Source: Strongylocentrotus purpuratus
Taxonomy: Eukaryota; Echinodermata; Echinoidea; Camarodonta; Strongylocentrotidae
DNA length: 64,000 nt
Direction of reading: 5' to 3'
Assembly (NCBI RefSeq): GCF_000002235.5
Contig: NW_022145523.1
Location: 186,001-250,000, forward strand
The first letter of the stretch is position 1. Each line of letters starts with the position of its first letter. The position numbers and the translations under genes were made by a program. Positions 26,369 through 37,259 of the stretch are shown here, piece by piece. Below the pieces are notes generated by a model. It did not search any database, was not told the DNA's origin, and worked only from the letters and a program-made list of their open reading frames with translations.

Positions 26369-26575
26369 CCTCCCCCTCCCCCCTCTCCTCCTCTCCTTTC
26401 CCCCTCTCCTCCTCTCCCTTCCCCCTCTCCTCCTCTCCTCCTCCCTCTCTCTCTCTCAGTCCTCGCCATCCATCATCTATCCTCCCTGCACCTTATCTCT
26501 ATTCTCTCCCCCCCTAACCCCCTCTCTATTCTCCGCAATCCACCCCCCTCCCTTTCTCTCTTTCTCTCTACTTTA
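25930..26575. repeat. Pyrimidine-rich tract with (CT)n core
   Basis: About 650 bp of CT-rich sequence with a pure (CT)n core at about 26311-26364. The 224-codon plus-strand frame is serine/leucine/proline-rich because of composition and is not a gene. Confidence 0.9.
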
Positions 26576-27935
26576 TATGGATTTATTAGGGTAGTAAATA
26601 ATGAAACAGTCAAATATCATCCCACCATTAATTGCACTAAGTACAGAGGTACAATTAACCTATAAAACAATGTATGCTTAAAAAGGTCAATTTCCTTACC
26701 AGTATGCCTAATAATGCATCTATCAAACAATATGTGAATCATGAGAGCACTTTCTTATCAGCTTGATGGTGGATGGTGATATACAGTATATATATTTATA
26801 GCAGTCATAAAACAATTTTTTGTACATTCACCTTTTAGTGTAATAAAAGCCCCATAAAAGTCACCTGAATAAAATAAGCCTGTCTCCCAAGTCGAAATGA
26901 GAATTTGCTCCTCAAAAATATGAAATGAATTGAGTGTAGCTTTATCTACAACACACTGCAACCATACATGTACAACAGGTGGTATGACGGAAATAAATAG
27001 AACAAGTGGGTTGTACCACAATCATATTATATCAACGGATTAACAGAGCATCGGTTATCTGGTAAAAGGTAGAAAATGCATAAAAATTGTCCCCAGATAC
27101 GATGCAATCTCATTTTAGCCACATTTGCAGAAAACCTGAATGAGCTCACATGAAAATAAGATCACAATACTGCAGTATTCTTACCAGAAAATACTTGGTA
27201 TAGACAAATGAATGATGATATACATGTATGGAGCATGACAATGTGTTCTCATTCCTGTAATACTAATGATAAAAACTAAATAGTTTTCTTAATCATCATA
27301 GTTTGAACAAATGACTGGAGATAAGTATTTCTTAGGTTTGATCCTGTGTCCTTAATCAAGGCATTTTATCTACATTATGCATTGCTACTTTCTATCTATG
27401 GGTAGGTGTTAAATGGTACAAAATGTGATGTTCATGTCATCGTGATTTTTCTTGTTCTTCTGCTGCCTTTAAAAAGAGCCAACTCTTCCTTTGTTATCCA
27501 ACAGTAATTACATGCATGGCAGGATTACCATTAGAAAACCCAAGTCCCAAGCACCATCACGTTATATATTCAAAGATTCTGTCTTCCACCGCAGAACGCA
27601 AAGATCGCCTCCGACAGTTTTTTCTATGAAGGTAAATCTCTACTAAATCTCTTGTCACAGCCAAGATTCCATCAACAGCTTCATTTACACTGCAACCAAA
27701 AACCGTTTTCTCATATTCTGATGTTTCGCCAGTAAAGCAACTACCGGCAAACAGGATGAAAAATCGAAATCAAATCCACCTCTGGAGTGTGGTTTTTTTA
27801 AACGCCTTTCAAAGTTTCATTGATTTCTGCAGTGTAAGAGCAAGCGTCGGTAATACAGTATACCAACTTTTGCTCACGTGATTCTCCTCGCTTCCGTCCT
27901 AACGCATGCAGGGCCGCCAGGGCACGGACGAGTTA
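26576..27935. other. No gene seen
   Basis: AT-rich DNA. A short GC-richer part at 27550-27910 has no identifiable frame. Confidence 0.4.
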
Positions 27936-27943
27936 GACATGCG

Positions 27944-28143
27944 CAGGGGCGGATCCAGCCGACGACAAGAGGGGGGGGGGCCCAAATCTTGAGAAAAAGA
28001 TTAGCACGGACTTTAGTTTTTTTGTTTTAAAAAAGGTTGAATTTATGTTGTTATCCTATTTTTTTTAACAGTTTTGGGGGCTAAGGGGGGGGGGGGGGGG
28101 GAGGGGCCCAGGCCGGAAAAATCGCCACGTGGATCCGCGCCTG
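27944..28143. mobile_element. 200-bp non-autonomous hAT element with 8-bp TSD
   Basis: It begins CAGGGGCGGATCCAGC and ends CGTGGATCCGCGCCTG, inverted ends of hAT type. The flanks are a perfect 8-bp duplication, GACATGCG, at 27936-27943 and 28144-28151. Internal G-runs (27971-27980 and 28085-28102) are included. The perfect duplication points to a recent insertion. No transposase is encoded. Confidence 0.9.
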
Positions 28144-28516
28144 GACATGCGTACTACTCACCAAAAGATTGGTATGAGCAAACTTTGATGTTTTTTTATG
28201 GGTTTTTTCCAGTAGTTATAAATGGTACTCCAAAAAATCAACGTTATTCAAAATGATGTTTGGGATGTGTAAATGGGCCTCACAGCTACAAGGGCTTTAA
28301 ATTATAGTATAAGTACAGGACTTATATCCCTTCTACCTCTTAGAAAACAAACTTAACGACTGCATGCACCAAAACAGAAAGGAAAACCATTAACATCCTA
28401 TCCCAGGCACTAAATGGTTGAGTGGGTAGAGTAATAGTATCCATAAAAATTTGAAATGATTATGGAAATGTTATGGAGAAAACCAGGGGTCTCTAGCATA
28501 AACGTTGCAAAAACAA

Positions 28517-28675
28517 GACCGGTTTACCAACATATATATTCATTTTTTTTCCTTGACAACCTGAAGGCTTGACTGAGACGTGTCCAACATGGCAACAAAT
28601 AATGTATGCACTATGGAGACTGGATTCCAAGTATTGTAGTTCATTCATTTATAACAGGTTAATGGAATAACTCCA
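28517..28675 (+). mobile_element. Partial copy of the GACCGG-ended MITE
   Basis: It shares GACCGGTTTA at its start and the phrases GACTGGATTC and AACAGGTTAATGGA with the complete MITE at 60186-60401. The right inverted end is not visible, so it is truncated or diverged. Confidence 0.55.
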
Positions 28676-29099
28676 ACTCCAACTTCCAAACGATAAGAAG
28701 TTCAGAACTCTCGTTTGGGATTTCTGGAAATGCATGAAACTGTAAACTTGATCATCCTAGACCAAGTGTAGCTTCTAGGAGCTGCTGAAAGGCACTATTA
28801 TTTTAAGGTTCAAGGTTTGTATACACTAGCAGGGTAATAGTTGTCCTTGTCCTTACCCTGAAACGTAGTTAATGCAAGTCAAATTGGCGAAGTTTCTCAT
28901 AATTTTTTTTTTGCAATCATACATTTGTACACTGTTCTTTTCTTTTTAAATGAATGTTTACAAATCCCTATTTCATTCCTTGACAGTACATGTATCTCCT
29001 GAAGTTTCATAGAGAGGCTGATGCAGATCTGGTACTTTCTAGAAATATAACTTATTCAAAATAGGCTTTAAACTAGATGGAATTCGACTGCGCGCAGTC

Positions 29100-30241
29100 G
29101 AAAATGATGCCTCCGTTATAGAGCAATTTTACAAACCAAAACAGAAAAAAAAAATTGAATTCACGTTCAATGGTAATCCATTAACAGGTTCTCAGAATAT
29201 TGTGATTACAAGCAATTTCTCATATACATATATGACCCTTTGATCTTTGACCTCATGACCATAAAATCTACTCAGTTCATTGGCTCTGCAAGATGTTCTG
29301 AGTTAAATAGTAATCCATCTGTCAGTTTTAATGAGAATGCGTTCACAAGCTATTTTTGCATACATATTGGGCCCATGACCTTTGACCTTTGACCTTATGA
29401 ACCAAGAATCTACTCAGTTCATTGGCTCTGCAAGTAACAAACATGACCTAATTTTGGCATGAATCCATCAATCGGTTCTTGAGATAACGCGATCACAAGC
29501 TGTTTTTGCATTCATAATGTGCGCTGTGGCCTTTGACCTTTGACCTACGTGCTCCAAAATCTAATCAGATTGTCTTCCTATGGTGATACACACTATCATT
29601 AAGTTTGAAGTTTTTACATCTCCAGTGGTTCTTGAGATATCATGATAACAATCTCAATGTATGGAATTTCATAAGTTGACCTCTGTGACCCTTGACCTTT
29701 GACCTACGTGCTCCAAAATCTAATCAGATTGTTTTCCTATAGTGATACACACTATCACTAAGTTTGAAGTGTAAATCTCCAGTGGTTCTTGAGATATCAT
29801 GATAACAATCTCAATGTATGGAATTTCATAAGTTGACCTCTGTGACCCTTGACCTTTGACATACGTGCTCCAAAATCTAATCAGATTGTTTTCCAATAGT
29901 GATACACACTATCACTAAGTTTGAAGTTTAAATCTCCAGTGGTTCTTGAGATATCGCGCTAACAAACTCAATACAAGGAATTTCATAAGTTGACCTCTGT
30001 GACCTGTGACCTTTGACCTACGTACTCCAAAATCTAATCAGATCGTCTTCCTATGGTGATAAATACTATTCCCGAGTCTTAAGTTTAAATCTTAAATGGT
30101 TCTTGAGATATTGTGATAACGGTCAAACGGGACGGACGTACGGACGGACGGACGGACGGACGTACGGACGGACGGACGGACGTACGGACGGACAACCCGA
30201 AAACATGATGCCTCCGGCACCACCTTCGGTGGCGGAGGCAT
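29100..30241 (+). mobile_element. Dispersed element with 157-bp internal tandem units and 3' hairpin
   Basis: It starts near ATGATGCCTCCGTTATAGAG. From about 29240 on, degenerate units contain TGACCTTTGACC; the last four repeat at 157-159-bp spacing (29540, 29700, 29857, 30014). The end has a GGAC/GTAC tetranucleotide run (30127-30196) and a strong hairpin, GCCTCCGGCACC/GGTGGCGGAGGC (30207-30239), followed by ATAAAA. The hairpin recurs at 61926-61962 and, diverged, near 14127-14166. It is non-coding, and no transposon superfamily can be assigned safely. It lies in the intron after the 30416-30537 exon. Confidence 0.7.
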
Positions 30242-30415
30242 AAAAATTAATATAATGTATGTGTATACAGTATATAAAAATAAGAGGGAAGGTCAGGCAA
30301 CTCGAAAGGATCTACAGGATATCTATGGATACCTGGCAGGAAGGATTCCTCTCCAGCCACAGTGGATAACTTTACTATGAGCAATTTCTTTCAAACAAAA
30401 GAAAAAGAGCAGTAC

Positions 30416-30537
30416 CTGTACATTGCAGGTTCTAATCCTGCTGGTTCCAAGATTTGCTCTGACTTGTTCTCAAATACAAGATCAAGCACGTGATCTTCAT
30501 CTACTGGGTGCAAGCCAAAAGATTTTTTTGATAACAA
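30416..30537 (-). CDS. Exon Z of the unidentified minus-strand gene
   Basis: 122 bp; acceptor TAGTTACAG, donor TACAG/GTACTG. It starts in phase 0 and ends with two bases (AG). The 40 codons read SKKSFGLHPVDEDHVLDLVF then ENKSEQILEPAGLEPAMY. An in-frame stop just upstream of the acceptor fixes its start. The following exon was not found. Confidence 0.65.
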
Positions 30538-31805
30538 CTGTAACTACTCCCAGGAAGCCTAACATTTATAAAAAGTAAAAGAGATTTGGTTAAAAACAAT
30601 TTTTACGTTTGTCCAAGGGCAAGTTCAAAGTAATTGGTGTCCCATACATTATCATTATCAAGTATTGTGTAATTCTGTAAATAAACTGAAATCAAATGTG
30701 TCATTTTGCTTTGTATTTTGTTTGATCAAAGGTCTACAAGTAGTAGGGCTATCATGAAACTGACAACAATTGTCAGATACACACACATCTAGGATGCATT
30801 CGGTAACAACGTATGGAACAAAATGGACTCTTGGACTTGCCCTCAAAGCAATCAAATACGTTCTCTGCACTCACCTTTGATGTGCCCTCCTCAAAGTGAT
30901 CCACTTCTACGCTCTCTGCTGCCATCTTGCATCCAAACTGTGTCAGTGTAGAGGGGTCACTGAAATCCTGACCTCTTGTAACTTGCTGACTTTGTTTACC
31001 CGATGAAGCAGGCTTGCATGCACCTTGAAGTATCTTTGTGGAAGATCAGATTTTATCAGTTTATCCTTGTCTCGTGGAAGATCAAATTTGTCAGTTTATC
31101 AGTAGCTTCATGGAAGATCAGACTTTATCAGTTTTTTTAAAATGTGTGTTCTCCTTCACACTCACTTTGCAATGTACAGTTCAGCAAATCCTTTGAAACC
31201 AAGTTTATCTGTGGTTCAGTAACAGCATACGCAGGGTCACTTTCTAGATGCACAATTTGTACATCTCCAGAACTGAATCCAATTTGAATTGATGCACAAC
31301 AGTGTCCTTCATTCAAACATCCAGGTTAGAATATATTCCAGAGTACAACAAGAGTCACACATCTCATCAGAGTCTACTATATTGTTCTATTGCAATCCCT
31401 CAACCGTCAACTGGACAAGGTTTTCTTGATTTGAGATGCAATAACACAATTGGCAGGCTTTTAGTGTTGAAGTCCCAATTCTAGCTGGTTGTCCAATTAG
31501 TCACTTCCTTTCACTGTAGTAGGCAATCAGCTGACCTCATAAAAATCTGAAAAGAAAGAAAGAGAGTAAAAAGGGTATTATTAAGATGTAGTCCATGTAC
31601 ATATAAACCCAAATTGCAGCTTTCAAGGCTCATGATGCTTAGTTTCGGTAAGCGAAAAGAAGAAGAAGGAGGAGAGGGAGAAAAAGAAGGAGAAGAGGGA
31701 GAAAAAGAAGGAGAAGAAGGAGAAAAAGGAGAAAAAGAAGAAGAACCAGAAGAAGAACCAGAAGAAGGAGAAGAAGAAGAAGAAGAAGAAGAAGAAGAAG
31801 AAGAA

Positions 31806-31837
<32 letters not shown>

Positions 31838-34800
31838 AGAGGAAGAAGAAGAGGAAGAAGAAGAGGAAGAAGGAGGAAGAAGAAAAAGGAGGAAGAAGAA
31901 AAAGGAGGAAGAAGCTAGAAAAGGAGAAGGAGAAGGAAAAGGAGAAGGAGAAGGAGAAGGAGAAGAAGAGGAAGGAGAAGGAGAAGAAGGAGAAGAAGGG
32001 GAAGAAGAAGAAGAAGGAAGAAGAAAAAACAAATATTTGTGCATTAAACTTGATTACATTACGAAAGAGGCTTACTGGTATTACATACATGTAATATACA
32101 GGTGTACATTGCACATGTTTATGTCATACTAGTACAGTAGGGGACATGAAAGTACAGCTACGATGCACTACGTGTTCACATTAGCATTGATTGTGGAACG
32201 GACGTGGGTGTCTTCAGGGGAAGACTAGCTAGTTCACAGTCATGCTTAGATGCAGGTGTAATAGTGAGAGAAGCCCTTAGGACACCAGATGGGGTTGACA
32301 GATATCGTCCTGCAGCCATTGATCGGTCCATCAAATCTAGAGCATATTCGATTGAAGGGAGTGAGGAAGAAACGTTATGTCAGCCTCCTACAGTGTGTAA
32401 AGCTATGCCATTGATAACATCCCATCCGAATCACTTCTTGAATGGAAAATCAGAATTCAAATCTCACAATTGCAATTTGGTCCACGGATTGTTAATTATG
32501 CTTTAGTCACAGCTTTGCGTATTTGGCTTGCATATTGCTGTGTATTTATGGCAAGCTGTTTTAACATTTATTCCTATTTCTTGATATCTGTTGTAAAGCA
32601 ATGGTAATTCTTGATATCAAGAATTCAAGTCTTGATATCAAGAAATTGGAATAAATGTTAAAACGGCTTGCCATAAATACGCAGCAATAATATGCAAGCC
32701 AAATACGCAAAGCTGTGACTGAAGCATTAGACACGGACAACTCTCTTGTTTGTGTACATGTTCACAAGAAAGTTAAAGGTACTATGTCCCATTTGCAGGC
32801 CAAAAAAATGAAAAAGCTAAATTCCAACTGCATTTGAAAGATAATACTTATTTAGAACTTCCCTAAAAAAGGTGCGGCTTGAAAATGTCTTCAAGTGGGA
32901 AAATAATGGCTATTAGTTGTCAAATCGACTTTAGAGCTATAGAGCCCAAAAGTAATAGTCTTGATTTTCAGACAATTGTACCGAATGGTCATACGTTTTA
33001 TGCTCCGCAAAGATTCAATCAGTTTAATCTTGGCCATCACAAGAAGTGGGTTATTGATGTAGACAAATGCTCATGTACCCTTTACAACTCTTTTCGTGTA
33101 TGTTATTACCAAAGAAGAAAAAAAAGCCAGTCAGTCAGTCAATAGTGTCTGACAGTGAAGTCTAGTAAGTAAACGGGTTTCCTTGCATAATTTGAATATG
33201 AGGACACTGCTAACGTTTAAATTTCACAGATAGGACATACATGACATATTCATAATTCCTGCAAAGTTCTACAGAATTTGAGGTTAGCTGCAAAAGGGAC
33301 ATAGTACCTTTAAATGCACTGAATTTACACAATTACAGCAAAGCTGTGATTTACCACAGAGTCCAAAATTCTTTCTTTTACACATACATGTAGCATCTCT
33401 TTGACTTTTCTAAAGAAAGTGTGATATTTATAAAAGGAATATTTTCATATTTTGTACAGAACTCTCTCTCTCTTTTAGAGATTGCTTTCTACTCCCACTA
33501 TTGTGTTTTTCAAATATCTATTACCTATCAATACTAGTATACTACATGTACACAACACATATATATATAACTTACAATTTGGCAGTATTCTCAAATAGCA
33601 ATGCAATGATAAAAAATGATCAGTATATTTGCAGGTTTTGTCTACATGTACCTCTGAATGAGGAAAATTTGAAGAAGGTAGTTTCACTTGGATGCAAAAC
33701 TGTGCAAACATATTGAGCTTTCAAATTACAATACATTATATCTCTAATCTATCTGCTATCGCTGTCAAAACAATGATAAGATACACATTGATCAAACAAA
33801 TATTTTTCACACCAAATATTGTTTTTTTAAAGATAACAATTGTTGGTGTGCACAATGCACATATTCCTTATAAATCATTAATAATTAATTGATTAATTCA
33901 AAACATTAATATGTCAACATTAAAGATAGGCCCGCAAACCAAACAAAGGCAGTAGTTGAAAGTACACACACAATGTACATTGTAGAGGTGTTGTGGTCTA
34001 GTGAATACATCAAGAGGCTGTGGCTACAACTGCTACAGTTTCATTGCTTTACAAATCTTCTATTAAATGGAATATTCTTTTCAGAGTTATGTCTTTAAGT
34101 TCCTACTGTTTCAAAACAAAATGTATGGTTTGGGGGTCTCTTTTTTTAAATAGAGGTAGTCACAGTATATGTAGTTTCTAAACCCAATCACAAGGTCAAA
34201 ACAACTGAAACAAATAATTTAATTGTAAAATATTTTCTCTCATGAATGTACAAACACATTCATGTAGTGGATTTAGGAAAACAGAGAACTACATAGACTA
34301 CATGCACATGCCCTGATACATAAAATTGTAGTTGAACTGTTTGAAAAAAATATTAATCATGGTAAATACACTTTGGCTGTCCTAAAACTCTTTATGCTTT
34401 TTATTTATTATTTTTTTATAAGATTAAACGATTCCTTGCACACTCACCTGGACAGTGAGACAGAGACAGATGAAGAGAAAGACATAGCAGGGTGCTACTA
34501 GAATTTTTTTCACCACTTGCCCTGTCGGGCAAGTGGGTTTTCAATTTACTTGCCCAAACAATATTTCCACTTGCCCAAAACTTTAAAGCGAAAAAGGACT
34601 CTGATCTTGAGACCGCAGTAATAAATTGAAAACGAGACAAAAACATTCATCTGATTTATATGAGCAGCGAGTTTTAAATAATATGTTCACAATCATTAAC
34701 AGTCATTATGAATAAATATCAAACATTTGACTTTTTGTACTTACTAGAAAATCCCTGTTGTTTATTCCATTCCGATTCGCACGTGTTCATTTCCCTAGAA

Positions 34801-37249
34801 TAATGACGTCATATTTGGCGTGATTCAACCAATCGGCAATCAGAGAATAGCAAAGGCCTGTCGGTGCGGCCTGCAGAGCTAGAGAGAGAGAGCGCGAATA
34901 AGCTCGCAGCTGGTACGATCGCGCTAGCTGTCTCTAGCTAGCTCACGGCCGGCCGTGCGTGGAGGCGGAGCGGCATTCATGGCTTGAAGTGTCACTGTTG
35001 CATGCGCGCTGAGCTAGCTGAGCTGGCTAGCTGTCTGTGAAGTTTTTTCGAAATCGGAACGATCGCTTTTTTGCTTCTGGATTTTGACGACGGGTAAGAA
35101 GTTGACGGGTGAATGGTAGAGTTCTTGGACACTAGGAAATTACTGTAAAAGTATCACTTGCCCGAATCGGGCAAGTGATAATTTGATTTACTTGCCCGAC
35201 GGCTCAATTTGGTTGCCCCGGGACGTCGGGCAAGCGGGTTTGTCGCGCCCTGCATAGATGGAGCGGGGCTTGGGAAGGAGGCAGAAAGAAGAGGAAGGGA
35301 GAAGAGAGAACGATTTAGAAAGAAAGGGTGAGGGAGCAAAAAAGAGGGAGAAGAGGGATTATTATAATTTAAAAGTCAAAGGGAGGAAACTATTTCTGCA
35401 CAATGATTCTAATAGCGGACTTGCCAACCTCTGGAGTTCAAAAACTGTATTCTTTAGTGTCAAAAGTTGTATTTTACTGACAAAAGTTGTATTCTTGAAA
35501 ATAAACACGGATTGTTAAGCAGATCAATGCCTCTTACAGTTTCTACCTACAGGAAGAATTTTTTTTATTGATCATTGGTTGAATATGCATTATTTCGTCA
35601 CGACTGGTGTGTTCAATGAACCAAAAAACATCCCCAAATTGCCGATGTGAGATGCTTGTAGGATACTTTACAGGCAGAATGGACATTTTGCCATTGAAAA
35701 TGGCGGACGCACACACAAAATATTAATAAAAAAATTATTAATTTTTTTTTTTTTTTTTTTTAAATTAAAGGCACACTGTCCTACTTGTAGCTACTTGCTC
35801 CCTCTATATAGAAAACTTCCCCAATCAGTGCCTGTTGGTCCCCCATGATCCTCTTTTTCTTATGTTAAATGAGAGCTGAGTTAATGAGATAGCCACCTGT
35901 CACAGTGACCTCGCTGGCTCGCTGGGCGGTCTAATCCCTTCTTGCTGAAGTAGTAAAGCCTACCTTTAAAAAAAAAAAATTAAAAAATTAAAACAATTTT
36001 TTTTTGGGGGGAGGGGGGGGGGAATCGTATTTTATTAAGGAAAATCGTATTGTCGTATTTGCTTCTAAAAATCTTACTAAATATGACTAAATTGTACTGG
36101 TTGGCAGGTCTGTAATAGGTTCTGCATTCGAGTCAGAAGGATGTAGACTAGTAGCGATTCATACACGCAAGATCAATCAGCTGGCAATAACATGAGCAGG
36201 TGAATTTCCACAATGAAAGTAAAGATAGTTGTAGATTGTGATATCTGCATGGAGCATGAAGGAAATTGATTTTGTTGGGATGTGTGACGTTCATTCACCC
36301 CACCACCTGATAGTGTTTGTCCGTATGAATGACACGGTAATCGAAATGAAAGTTCAATGAAAACATAAATAACTGGTAAACTGGGCTTGGTTTAGTAAGT
36401 CTTCAGCCTAAATGCACAATCAGAGTTATATCAAATATAATTTGTGAACCCAAGTTGATTTTCAGAAAACTAATAAAGTGCTTTGACAACTAGCAATTGT
36501 TCCACTTCAATTAAAATGTGTTTAATTTCATTTCTATTTTGGTTGTTTGTTTGTTGGTTGGTTGGTGGTTGGTTACTTAGTTAGTTGGTTCATATAATTC
36601 CCAAGCAAACTAAATGTACAATCATTAGACATTTACGGGACTGTACAGGACTGTTCATGTGTATACAATACATGAAATGAATAGGTACCACAAAAGCCGT
36701 AAAACAACTGTAAAACTTATTATCTCAAAACAAGTAGATTTGGGTAGTAATGAAGGTTTACATGCCCAACATCTACGTATGCATGCGATTCATTTGACAT
36801 AGTTAAATATTTGAGTTTGACCAATGTCAATTGCTTCCATCATGTTATTGTCAAATAACTATATCATTTGTGTCAATAGACACAATTAATACTCACATTC
36901 ACATCTCAAAAGACCAAAGAAATGCTGCACAATAAGACAACATAAATGACATTTACATAAGGAGCAAATGTAAAACAAATACAAATTATTTAAAGTTAAG
37001 TTCATTAATTGCAGGTATCGGGAGGAGCAGCAGAGGTTAAACGTTTCTTTGAATCTCCTATTATTTTTCCCCAGGTGCAGCAGGAACTTCATTCATGTAT
37101 GCTAACCCGATACTCACCACTAAGAACCAAAATCACTTTGCGATGCACCCTCTGATTGAATCTCATTAGAATTTGACCATCCTGATAGCCGATAGTTGAG
37201 TCGACAAAGGATTCCTCTTTCTTGCTCTTGTCCTTACCACTTTCAAGCT
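30416..37249 (-). CDS. Unidentified multi-exon gene, four joined exons, partial
   Basis: Four minus-strand segments have splice sites and join without frame break: 37249-37118, 31306-31166, 31023-30875 and 30537-30416. Phases match at every junction (1/2, 1/2, 0/0). The visible product is about 180 residues, mostly polar and acidic, with no clear membrane segment. Readable stretches include SFVDSTIGYQDGQILMRF, GFSSGDVQIVHLESDPAY, SKDLLNCTLQSACK, SKKSFGLHPVDEDHVLDLVF and EPAGLEPAMYR. There is one internal Met-Ala-Ala-Glu in good initiation context at 30925, so a short isoform could start there; upstream reading continues open and phase-matched, which favours an internal position. I do not recognise the family. 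Both the 5' end (above 37249) and the 3' end (below 30416) are missing. It is transcribed divergently from TEX10. Confidence 0.6.
30875..31023 (-). CDS. Exon Y of the unidentified minus-strand gene
   Basis: 149 bp; acceptor AGATACTTCAAG, donor CAAAG/GTGAGTGC. The frame is open across 49 codons and includes QDFSDPSTLTQFGCKMAAE and VEVDHFEEGTSK. It ends exactly on a codon boundary. A possible internal start (AAGATGGCAG) lies at 30925. Confidence 0.65.
31028..31135. repeat. Short tandem repeat, ~37-bp unit
   Basis: GTGGAAGATCAGATTTTATC and variants occur three times, between exons X and Y. Confidence 0.75.
31166..31306 (-). CDS. Exon X of the unidentified minus-strand gene
   Basis: 141 bp; donor GCAAA/GTGAGTGT. 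The acceptor (TTTGAATGAAG/GACAC) has a poor pyrimidine tract, but it is the only AG after the last upstream in-frame stop. The frame reads CASIQIGFSSGDVQIVHLE and VTEPQINLVSKDLLNCTLQ. It enters with two bases and leaves with one. Confidence 0.6.
31655..32028. repeat. (GAA)n/(GGA)n purine tract
   Basis: About 370 bp of GAA/GGA triplets with a pure (GAA)n core near 31766-31850. The poly-Glu, poly-Ser and poly-Phe frames over it on both strands are artefacts. It lies in the 5.8-kb intron between exons W and X. Confidence 0.95.
32499..32732. mobile_element. Foldback MITE
   Basis: Arms of about 85-100 bp pair closely: TGCTTTAGTCACAGCTTTGC at the left and GCAAAGCTGTGACTGAAGCA at the right. GGCTTGCATATT and AATATGCAAGCC, then AACATTTATTCC and GGAATAAATGTT, follow inward. 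The loop repeats 'cttgatatcaag'. It is non-coding. Confidence 0.9.
32777..33309 (+). mobile_element. TTAA-flanked TIR element, copy 2
   Basis: 533 bp, with the same ends as 3445-3976 and TTAA at 32773-32776 and 33310-33313. Visual comparison gives roughly 90 percent or more identity to copy 1. The ~89-codon frame starting at 32879 is open here too. Confidence 0.85.
33314..34480. other. No exon seen (intron of the minus-strand gene)
   Basis: AT-rich intronic DNA. A minus-strand GTGAGTGTG donor-like site at about 34450 follows a pyrimidine-rich stretch, but no matching coding frame was found. Confidence 0.4.
34489..35250. mobile_element. TIR element enclosing promoter-like CpG-rich DNA
   Basis: It begins CAGGGTGCTAC and ends GTCGCGCCCTG, with CATAG at both flanks (34484-34488 and 35251-35255). 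Near both ends lie self-complementary phrases of the type CACTTGCCC...GGGCAAGTG (34514-34533 and 35155-35178). The centre (34800-35030) is CpG-rich and holds a CRE (TGACGTCA, 34804-34811), a CCAAT box (34829-34833) and several GCTAGC-type motifs. No transposase is present. The superfamily is uncertain because only five bases of flank are duplicated. Confidence 0.6.
35765..35945 (-). repeat. Dispersed repeat shared with TEX10 intron 1
   Basis: Reverse-oriented relative of the two copies at 53909-54105 and 54343-54527. Shared phrases include AGATAGCCACCTG, GATCCTCTTTTTCTTATGTT and TACTTGCTCCCTCTATATAG. Its T-run border at 35745-35760 suggests a retroposed or A-tailed unit. Confidence 0.7.
35946..37100. 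other. No exon seen (intron of the minus-strand gene)
   Basis: AT-rich DNA with a T/G-run near 35998-36020. No exon is recognised. Confidence 0.4.
37118..37249 (-). CDS. Exon W of the unidentified minus-strand gene
   Basis: 132 bp with acceptor GTTTATGTCCAG and strong donor GTGAGTAT. It opens with two bases completing a codon and ends with one base (G). Only one of the three frames is open. The plus strand also shows a good acceptor (ATTTTTCCCCAG at about 37076) and a short frame here, so the strand is not beyond doubt. The phase match with exon X supports the minus strand. Confidence 0.5.
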
Positions 37250-37259
37250 CTGGACATAA

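Noticed and set aside
25920-26594. 224-codon Ser/Leu/Pro ORF
   Set aside because: Reading of a CT-rich tract with a (CT)n core.
31511-32132. Poly-Glu/poly-Ser/poly-Phe ORFs
   Set aside because: Readings of a (GAA)n tract.
32204-32506. 100-codon plus-strand ORF with coding-like composition
   Set aside because: No recognised family, no splice context, and its end runs into the foldback element at 32499; not enough support.
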